DNA of 64,000 nucleotides from Kalmusia sp. IMI 367209 (taxonomy: Eukaryota > Ascomycota > Dothideomycetes > Pleosporales > Didymosphaeriaceae), in assembly GCA_027946365.1 (NCBI GenBank), contig JAPEUQ010000012.1, positions 682,001 through 746,000 of the forward strand, written 5' to 3'. The notes under the pieces were generated by a model that worked only from the letters and a program-made list of their open reading frames with translations, searched no databases and was not told the DNA's origin. This document shows, piece after piece, positions 56,712 through 64,000 of the stretch. Within the stretch, counting starts at the first letter, position 1, and each line of letters starts with the position of its first letter. Both the position numbers and the translations under genes were made by a program.

Positions 56712-58185
56712 CTACTGGTCATCGATAACGTGTAGGTACTTCTTCTCCTCCCGCTTTTCCCGTTCCGTCATCGGGGGAAGGTCGTAGTATGATGGGCTGC
56801 GGTATCCTTTCTGTTATACACGTCAGTCGCAAGCCTTGATATCAATCTAAGAAATAGGACGTACCAAGTACTCATAAAGAACACTCTTTAGGTCCACAGG
56901 TTCGATGCCGAGATCCTTGTACGTCTTGGCCTTCGGGTCGATGACCTGGTCGATGAATTCCCTCTCAACCTCATCTGCTGAGATGGTGGGCCACCAGATG
57001 TATTTGTTCAGTGCATGGGCGATGGGCTTGAGTAGTTTCTTAGGGACATTGACGTGTCGCCGTGTCTTGATGATCTCGTTGCCAACAAGCTCGTTAATTT
57101 CGGCCATGGTATAGCCTTTGGGACCGTAAAGCTCGAAGGTCTCGGCTGCTGTGGTATCATCATGCAACATCTGCTCTAAAGCCATGCCAACGTCGATGGC
57201 GTGAGTGGGATAGAGGTACTCTTGCATCCAATTCGAAGTCAAAACATTGGTGGCGCCAGCGAGTCGGTTAAGAAGTCGGTCCTCGAAGCCGAACATGGGC
57301 GCTGGGCGGACGATAGTGGTTTCGGGGTAGATGCTACGCGCCACTTGCTCGCCCTGCGCTTTGGTGCGGTAGAACTCGGAAGGGGAGTCGAGACTAGCGC
57401 TGTGCGAGGAGACGTGCACGTATCGATCAATATCGTACTTGGCGACGGCCTCGACGATGCGCTCGGTGCCCTCCACGTGTACATCTTCCAGCTCAAAGTT
57501 CCTATTGATCGTCAGTGATGCGCTTAGACAGAGTGACGGCGATAGTTACTTGGTAGGGTAATCGCGACCAATCAGGTTGTACACAATGTCAGAATGCCGA
57601 ACGGATTCCTCCAACGATGCTGTGTTGCGCAAGTCCATTTCCTACCACAGTCAGTGAGCTGTCGCAATGCTCTTCGGTGGTTTGCGACGAACCAAGAAGA
57701 CAACTCTTCCGAGATCACCGGCGACCTTGAGATGTCGCTTCGCCATTTCCTCACGGAAGGGCACGATCACGGTGCATCCTGAGCGAGCTGTTCCAGCCAC
57801 TGTCAGCATCGTAGCCTTATCATTTCAAAGTTATTTACGCACCGAGCCGGTTCACGATGTATCGTCCCAAGAAGCCGGTAGCTCCAAAAACGGTCGCGGT
57901 ATAACCTGGTCAAAGGTGAGCGGGGATTTCGTCGGTCGCGCGGCGCGTGTGCATACCTCCAAGAGAGGACCTATAGCTCCAATCAGCTCATGTTCACCAT
58001 TATGGAGGTGAAGGAACGTACCTGCCGCCTGCCACGGTCAGGATAGGCTTGCCCGTCCGGGTGATTCTGACATCCTGGTTCAGGTATCGCCGGCAGATGG
58101 TGGGGAGATTCGCGGCGCGCGTGGTCGAGGGGATTTGGGCCGTGAATGCGGCTCCAGAGCGCGCACAGCGGAGAGGCGAGGCCAT
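56712..58185 (-). CDS. nuo40: NADH:ubiquinone oxidoreductase 40 kDa subunit (NDUFA9 family)
   Basis: Predicted 384 aa accessory subunit of mitochondrial complex I, located in the matrix arm and binding NADPH. Seven exons: 58185-58022, 57970-57957, 57905-57843, 57778-57693, 57641-57550, 57501-56865, 56810-56712. Exon 2 has only 14 bases. The N terminus is a mitochondrial presequence (Arg, Ser, Ala, Thr-rich). A Rossmann fold begins with YTATVFGATGFLG; the GxxGxxG residues are G67, G70 and G73. Further family marks are IVYNLIGRDYPTKNFEL, VEGTERIVEAVAKY, YVHVSSHSA and FYRTKAQGEQ. Length equals that of fungal relatives (about 375 aa). It is divergent from rpn9 across a 242 bp shared promoter. Confidence 0.94.
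57957..57970 (-). other. nuo40: 14-base internal microexon of nuo40
   Basis: The sequence between acceptor GCTATAG and donor GTATGC reads, with its flanks, as RSSLGG and restores the family sequence GGR-SS-x-GGYTATVFGATG. Both introns around it are 51 bp with GT-AG ends. Without this exon the frame is lost. Confidence 0.85.
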
Positions 58186-58427
58186 TGTTGGGGCGTTCAA
58201 TGGCTGTCGAAGGTGCGAAGCCCAAGCTTGACGACGAGTGAGGTCGAACCGGCGCTCGGGCCCATGTCTTGGCGAGTTCCTCCAGTGTGCTAAACATCCC
58301 GCCGCTGCTACGCAGCACACACCGAACTGCTTCCACGCCTCTCCTCCCCACCGAACAGCTCCTTTGCCCTCCGGTATTCACACTGCTGTCTGCCTACGCA
58401 GGGGTTCCCGCTATAAAACCCACCGAG
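58186..58427. promoter_or_regulatory. Shared promoter of nuo40 and rpn9
   Basis: Only 242 bp separate the two divergent start codons, so both promoters and leaders must lie here. A CTATAAAAC sequence sits ten bases before the rpn9 ATG, too close to be its TATA element. Confidence 0.6.
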
Positions 58428-59679
58428 ATGGCCATGGACACAGACACAATCCCGAACCTGCTCGGCGACCTGCGCGACCAGGCACCCGACGAGCAGCAGG
58501 AATATTACATCCATTTCGAGGACTACTGGGAGCGTAAACTATGGCACGAGCTGACGGACAAGCTGGTCGAGTACTTTGAACAGCCGGAGAGCGCAAAGCA
58601 GCGGATACCACTTTTCGAGACCTTCATCAAGAGCTTCGCAAAGAAGATCAACCAGCTCAAGCTCGTGCAGCTCGGCCTGAGCGCCGCGTCACAATACAAG
58701 GGTGGGGCAACATCATAAAAAAGCTGTGCAGGACGATTGCTGAATTATATAGATGACAAGGAGCGCCTCAACTTTGTCTCCGACATCGCTAAGCAGGTCA
58801 ACAAGCCTGCTTCGCAAGACGCATACGTCTACGCCACAGTAGCTGCTGCAAGCATCCAGCTGCGGACAGGAGACTACGATGGTGCACGGAAGAAGTTGGA
58901 CGAGAGCGAACAGATATTAGAGGGCTTCGACTCGGTGGAGACAGTGGTGCACGCGTCTTTCTACCGGGCAAGCGCCGAGTACTACAAGGTACTGTGCCTC
59001 CACCATATCCTGCATGGTTATGCGCTTACTTCCCTAGTCTAAGCACGAGTTTGCTGCCTACTACAAGAATGCGCTCCTGTTCCTTGCGTGTATCGATCTC
59101 GCAGATCTCGACCTGCGCGAGCGTCAATCCCGCGCCTACGACCTCAGCATCGCCGCCCTCGTTTCTGACTCCATCTACAACTTCGGCGAGCTTCTCCTCC
59201 ACCCCATCCTCGATTCCCTTGTCAACACACCGCACGCATGGCTGCGCGACCTGCTCTTTGCATTCAACCGGGGCGATCTGACCGCGTACGATGTCCTTGC
59301 CGGCAACATCTCGAAAGTACCGTTGCTTAAGGAGCACCAGACTTTCCTATATCAGAAGATCTCGTTATCCGCGTTGACGGAGACCGTGTTCCGGAGACCA
59401 CCTCACGACCGCGCAATGACGTTCCAGACTATTTCCGAGGAAACCAAGGTGCAGCCTAACGAGATCGAGCACTTGATCATGAAGGCGCTGAGTCTGGGAT
59501 TGCTGAAGGGGACAATTGACCAGGTGGCGGAGATTGCGCGCATCAACTGGGTGCAGCCGAAGGTGCTGGATATGAAGCAGATCGAGAATATGAGGGGTCG
59601 ACTGAAGGAATGGGATGCAAGCGTTAATCATCTGGGCAATTGGATCGAGGGCGTTGGCAAGGATGTGTGGGCTGCTTGA
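58428..59679 (+). CDS. rpn9: 26S proteasome regulatory subunit Rpn9 (PCI domain)
   Basis: Predicted 381 aa subunit of the proteasome lid. Exons: 58428-58701, 58753-58988, 59044-59679; introns of 51 and 55 bp. The N-terminal helical part reads IHFEDYWERKLWHELTDKLV and continues with TPR-like helices (DAYVYATVAAASIQLRTGDY; HEFAAYYKNALLFLACIDLA). The C-terminal PCI domain has KISLSALTETVFRRPPHDRA, a winged-helix segment with EIEHLIMKALSLGLLKGTID, and ends in MKQIENMRGRLKEW. All parts agree with Rpn9/PSMD13. The ATG at 58434 is an alternative start two codons later. Confidence 0.95.
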
Positions 59680-59985
59680 GCGAGCGAGCCTGGCAGAGTT
59701 GCGGATTAGGCGAAAACTCTACAGCAGAGTGTCTCAACGACGTCTGTTTGAAGATAAGCTCGCGTAGCATGGCATGAAGAACGCGCTTCGAGCACAAATC
59801 ATCAAGATAGATGTATCATAGATCTTGGCAAGCCGACTACACCAGCGGCATATCAATGAAATCATGAAGTACCAAAATGCTTTTATGCTTGACTCCAGGT
59901 AATGCTCTATATGGTATCAGACAGGACCTTCGTGCTGTAATACATGCCGCACATGGCTCGACGCTGATATGGATCAGGTGTATGC
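59680..59985. other. Convergent spacer
   Basis: About 300 bp between the stops of rpn9 and gaa1. Nothing else is visible. Confidence 0.5.
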
Positions 59986-62010
59986 TCAGAATAGCCCCAG
60001 CGCAACCACAACACTCCCACAAAGCCACGCCGGCCACCAGACCAGCCACATAACAACCTGCGTCCACAGCCCCCATACATGCCAACCCTCCGCCGCCTTG
60101 ACTAGCACTTCCAGCAACTCCACCCCGCTCACCGCCGTCGCAGCCTGCACCATCATGATCGGATTCACCACCACCAGCGCAGCAAACATGCCTGCACTCT
60201 TCACAAAACTTTCGCTCCTCCGTATAAAGCTCAATGGTGCAGTCAGTATACCCACCATCAGGCTCTGACTGAAATTCACCGTGGCGAGCGCGGCGAGGAA
60301 CATGCCGAGAAACAGCAGTGCGAAGCAGTGTATAAGCGTCGATTCTTGGGGTGTGGGGCGCTCGAATTGGCGTAGGAAGTAGGCGATAGCGAGGGGGAGA
60401 AGAGTACTTAGGTTTGCGGCGAGGAGGAAGGAGGGTTTAAGCTGCTCGACGTGGAGGATGTTGAAGGCGGCGAGGGGGATGAGCCCAAGGAAGTGGGCAG
60501 TTAGGATGAAAATGGTTGGGAGGAAGAGGGGCCGTTCGGATACTTGAAGGGCAGTGGTGGGGATGATAACGGTTGCGTCGTCATTTTGAGCGACTGTTGT
60601 AGAGGTCACATTGGATTCGGATTGTTTGGATTCGTCTTGCTGTTCCTTATTCTCCGCTGATTTTGTGGAAGATGCTTGGGATGGAGTCTTTTCGGTAGGC
60701 TTCGTAGCTGCAGGGTTTGGTATGGATTCTTGAGGCCGCCCGCTTTGTACCCAAAGTGCAATTGCCGTTATGCTGAAGTTTGCTGCGATCAACATAGCAG
60801 AGGGCAGGTATGTCCCTATGCTGACGAAGCGCTTGGCTTCTAGTAGTAGGTAGAAGAAGAAACTCTGGTGCAGGTGCTCGAGGAGATTGTTCAAGCTCCG
60901 GAACAAGCTCTCCACTGTGCGCCCTAAACTCATCTCGTCATGCCAGCCATCACCTACAGTGATCAGCGTGATAGCGTCAACATGATACGGGATGAATGCG
61001 CTGTGTGGTCCAGTGGCGTGTCCAAGGCCTTGGGAGAGCATGCCCCGCAGCATGGTTTGTAGACGCTCTTGGTACGTGTCGGCGTGTTGCCACATGCGCT
61101 GCAGAGTGCAGGCTATGCCCATCTGGCCGGATGCGATATTGACAGCCGTGTTGAAGAGATCAAGGTTGGGAAGCTGACCGTTCGTGCCATCGTATACAAT
61201 GTGGAGCTTGTCGTACCTATGACCCCACGGTCCGGCAGGATATTCGACGGCCACGGCGCCCTGGAGTGCACCGCTCTTGATTGCGAGGCTCTCGATCATA
61301 GTGGGATCATGCGAGTCGTGATATGCGTCGACCCAAGCCTGCGATCCGCTTGTGCTGTCTCCGGAAATCAGGAATATGATGTCCTTGCTCCACAGACTCC
61401 ACCTCTTGAAGTAACGGGCGAGCGCGAGGACGAGAGCCACACCAGAGTAATTATGTTCGCCGTCCATAGTCTTAAGTGATGCCATCAGGACAACAGCCTC
61501 TGTTGCATCAGCGCGAGGGCCCTGCAGCACGGCGTAAACATTCTCGTCGGAGATATTGCGGCCAGAGGGGAGGTATGTGTATTTTTGCGTTGCAACCTTG
61601 AGATTAGACGCCCGAAAGAGCTCACTCAGCTTCTTACTCCGCCTACACTCAATTAACATCTTTCCGCCACGCAATTGCAAGCAGGTATACGTACTGATCC
61701 ACCGGTAAGTCCACCAAGCCCGCAACTTCATGCCTATAAGCTCTGAAGACGTTGTGCTCGCTGCCCGTAAAGTAAGTGTGCACCTGGCCCGGCAGCAGTG
61801 CATTCTCGGAGACGTAGGTAGAGCGCGAGTATTCGTTCAGCGGAAGGACGAGCAGCCATGCGACGCCCACGAGGATGAGCAGTGCGGAGAGGTAGGGGGG
61901 TATCTTGAGAATGCGGGCATCCTTACGGAGCGCCAGCAGCGTAGCTTCCGAAAATTAGCCCTTACTATTGTTCATGGTCTGGGACACTGGAACTCACCTA
62001 ACAGCGCCAT
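59986..62010 (-). CDS. gaa1: GPI transamidase component Gaa1
   Basis: Predicted 639 aa ER membrane subunit of the complex that attaches GPI anchors to proteins. Exons: 62010-61998, 61944-61695, 61642-59986; introns of 53 and 52 bp. The first coding exon has just 13 bases (MALL plus one base). A first membrane helix covers about residues 22-41 (YLSALLILVGVAWLLVLPL) and is followed by YVSENALLPGQVHTYF, a Gaa1 hallmark. The lumenal peptidase-like domain includes NVYAVLQGPRADATEAVVLM, GEHNYSGVALVLALARYF and DIIFLISGDS. A Lys/Ser/Glu-rich loop is followed by several C-terminal helices. The fit to the family is continuous from end to end. Confidence 0.93.
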
Positions 62011-62195
62011 TCTGGCCACCCCTCGCAGCGGTTGGTGTGGTGTCGAAGCTCTAATGCGCCGTTGTCCATACGTTGATGATCGGCGTTAGTACATCTCCGA
62101 CCCTGGACTTTGCACGCGCCCAATCTCGAGTCGCGTCGGCCACCTTTCTGTCTTACTTTTCTTCCTTTCTTCTCACATCGTGGTTTGGCATCGTC
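62011..62195. promoter_or_regulatory. Shared promoter of gaa1 and rbd2
   Basis: A 185 bp stretch between two divergent start codons. It must contain both core promoters. A CT-rich tract lies immediately upstream of the rbd2 ATG. Confidence 0.6.
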
Positions 62196-63341
62196 ATGCC
62201 CTCTCTTCCGCAGTTCAATCCCCTACGGATCCGCTCGTACGTCTTCCGGTTACCACTCGCGACTCGGTTGCTCGTCGCGGCTATTGTAGGATTGTGGATT
62301 GCGTGTATACCGTTTCCATGGATAAGAGACGCCGGGTCTTTGAGCCCTGACAAGTTTGATCTAACGCAAAGTATGTGGAAATTCTCGCTGCGCCTGTCTT
62401 CGGAGGCCGCTGTGGCGATTTGGCAAAGTTGGACAGCTACGGATGTGACGGCTTGGAACTGCGAGGCAGCTGTCAAGAGCTGAAGCACACGCTAAAGAAC
62501 TGGTGGACTTCTTGCATGCAAACTATGTATGGGGTACTGAGCTGATGTCTGATTTACAGTGCACCGACTCAACCTATTTCCTCTCCTACATCTCGGCTTC
62601 CTCCATATGCTCTTCGACGTTTTCGCGATCACGCCTCTCCTCGAGCGCTTCGAATCCGAATTTGGCACCATTGTCACATTATCCTTGTTTACCGGACGTA
62701 AGAATGCATATATGCATGGTTGGAGACATTGTAGTTGACTAGATGGTAGCTTTCGGTCTATTACCGGGCGGCTTGTACTTGATCTTGGAGAAGTTCATAC
62801 TGAGGAGCAATACAGCAGTCATGGGGTCGAGGTATGCTCCAGGAATACTACTTATCAGGAATTAGATGCTGACGAGCTACCCTATAGCGTGTGGGTATTC
62901 CTGCTTCTCTCGCTTCTGAAGCCATGAAGACGCATAAGGCGAACCCAAACTTCAAGTACACTGCGCCACCTTCCTCTCTGTCTTTCACTGAGCTAACGTA
63001 TTCATAGCATCGGCCCCTATAAGATCCCTACTTGGACCACCCCTCTAATCCTCGTCTTGATAACCTCCTTCATCGTCCCGAATGTCTCATTTCTAGGCCA
63101 TCTCTGCGGCGCCGCAATCGGTTATATCTGGGCAACGGGCTACATTAAGTTTCTAGTTCCGCACGAAAAGATATTGCGCTGGGTGGAAACCAAATTGAAT
63201 CTATTGGGTAGATTACCGCACTATGTGAGCGTTGACCAGAAGACGTATGGGCGGTACGGTGTGCTACCTACGGCGGTGCCACTGGGCAGCGTAGCAAGGG
63301 AACCGAGGAGTCCGGATGTTGGGCAGAGGTTAGGTCCGTGA
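62196..63341 (+). CDS. rbd2: Rhomboid-type intramembrane protease Rbd2, frameshifted in this sequence
   Basis: Golgi rhomboid family; in filamentous fungi relatives take part in activating the sterol regulator SREBP. Exons by family match: 62196-62370, 62560-62697, 62750-62831, 62888-62955, 63008-63341. Landmarks are HRLNLFPLLHLGFLHMLFDV, TPLLERFESEFG, SNTAVMGSS with the catalytic Ser at the exon 3/4 junction, VPNVSFLGHLCGAAIG with the catalytic His, and RLPHYVSVDQKTYGRYGV. Exon 4 has two bases too many: VWVFLLL and EAMKTHKANPNF lie in different frames. Dropping one TC from CTCTC at 62907-62911 joins them exactly. As written, translation stops a few codons after the Ser. Either a real null allele or an assembly error. 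Intron 1 (189 bp) is longer than usual. Confidence 0.82.
62907..62911 (+). other. rbd2: Site of the two-base (TC) frameshift in rbd2
   Basis: The segment CTTCTCTCGCTTCT should have one TC fewer to fit the conserved sequence between the catalytic Ser and the following EAMKTHK. The exon is 68 bases long, where 66 would keep the phase of both neighbouring introns. Confidence 0.75.
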
Positions 63342-63914
63342 CCGTTGGACAAAGGGGGGGGGTTGGATAGGGGCTTGCATATCTTGGGATGTCGAGCCTC
63401 ATTGTGACTGATATTCACGCATGGTAGCATGTATATTTGGCAAGGCGTTTGGGGTCACCGCATTAGGAAGTCTGGGTCCGAAACTTCCTTGTCCTTTGCA
63501 ACTGTACTGTTGTGTGTATAGTTCTGTGTAATAGATACCGCGCATTCGTCTTGGACGTATTTTCTCACGTCCACATCTTTGAGCCACTGAGAAATCCCAT
63601 AGCTTGTAAGCTGTTGACAAAGGCTTGCATCTTTACAGTTGTTTTAATATAACAAAGAAGGACACCGTAGAAATTTCGAGCGTGCTAGACAAAGCGCCAA
63701 ACCCCCTAGCCCCTGGCCCAATCATCTTTCATGCGCCCTCCACCCCACACGCACCAACAATGCCTCCCCACCACATTATTTTGCCCCGCTGTCAACATTT
63801 TTCTCCTGGTCTGGTTCCATTCCATTTGCCCTCTGAATGCAAGGCATATATATTTGTAAACCCAAAAATTCCCCATCAATCAATCAAGCCCAACAAAGCC
63901 TCTTCGGCTTTATC
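63342..63914. other. Spacer between rbd2 and the tRNA gene
   Basis: About 570 bp. It includes the rbd2 3' flank, a G-run near 63353-63362 and a region with CAATCAATCAAG just before the tRNA. No gene is supported. Confidence 0.45.
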
Positions 63915-64000
63915 GTCTCGTTGGTGTAGTTGGTTATCACGTGGGTCTCATAGCCTCATTACTATGACTGCTCTCAGCAGCAGATATCCCAAGGCCGCCA
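63915..64000 (+). tRNA. Elongator tRNA-Met (CAT), intron-containing, cut by the window end
   Basis: Acceptor strand GTCTCGT is followed by TG and a D-arm GTGTAGTTGGTTATCAC. The anticodon stem is TGGGT with loop CTCATA, anticodon CAT at 63949-63951. An intron of about 33 bases (63953-63985) follows base 37, and the stem closes with TCCCA at 63987-63991. The T31-T39 mismatch in this stem is characteristic of elongator tRNA-Met. The intron contains CTATG, complementary to CATAG of the anticodon loop, which would form the usual anticodon-intron helix. The variable and T arms run out of the window. Other isoacceptors fit less well: anticodon CTC would break the conserved U33 geometry. Confidence 0.85.

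Noticed and set aside
63915..64000. Reading the tRNA as tRNA-Glu with anticodon CTC
   Set aside because: This would place a non-U base at position 33 or break the stem; the CAT reading explains the intron and the typical T-T mismatch.

Overview
The window is nuclear DNA of a filamentous ascomycete, most likely a dothideomycete of the Pleosporales type. The reasons are mostly 45-65 bp introns with GT-AG ends and CTAAC/CTGAC-like branch sites, a Gal4-type zinc cluster regulator, and a set of clearly fungal proteins (Mon1, Rpn9, Gaa1, a Yvc1-type channel, the 40 kDa complex I subunit, Rbd2). Genes lie on both strands with no operon logic. No rRNA, CRISPR array, phage, plasmid or recognisable transposase was seen. 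This is a species inference from protein style only; no search was run.

Layout. 1-100: tail of a + strand gene. 101-7287: a 7 kb stretch without a convincing gene, with two microsatellites. 7288-10430: a Zn2Cys6 regulator and an aldose 1-epimerase. 10431-15111: a second gene-poor stretch. 15112-25362: Mon1, a small mitochondrial-type protein, a dual-specificity or tyrosine phosphatase, an UNC93-like membrane protein and a disordered Ser-rich protein. 28037-36753: a very large Ser-rich protein, a conserved fungal protein with a disordered tail, and a small coiled-coil gene whose frame is unclear. 36885-41637: D-serine dehydratase and a vacuolar TRP-type channel. 42195-51736: a mixed set of unassigned proteins, two BTB-type proteins and one F-box/LRR-like protein, separated by long spacers. 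52455-54990: a secreted copper amine oxidase. 56712-63341: a compact housekeeping block of two divergent pairs, nuo40/rpn9 and gaa1/rbd2. 63915 to the end: an intron-containing elongator tRNA-Met cut by the window edge.

How the genes relate. Mon1 and the Yvc1-type channel both act at the vacuole, and Gaa1 acts in the ER, but their placement looks incidental. The BTB and F-box proteins at 46-52 kb may be substrate adaptors for ubiquitin ligases. The most notable points are a two-base frameshift directly behind the catalytic serine of the Rbd2 rhomboid, a small coiled-coil gene that reads as either frameshifted or spliced through an unusual intron, a GC-AG intron inside the zinc cluster, a 14-base internal exon in nuo40 and a 13-base first coding exon in gaa1. 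I found no evidence for a wholly new defence or mobile system in this window.
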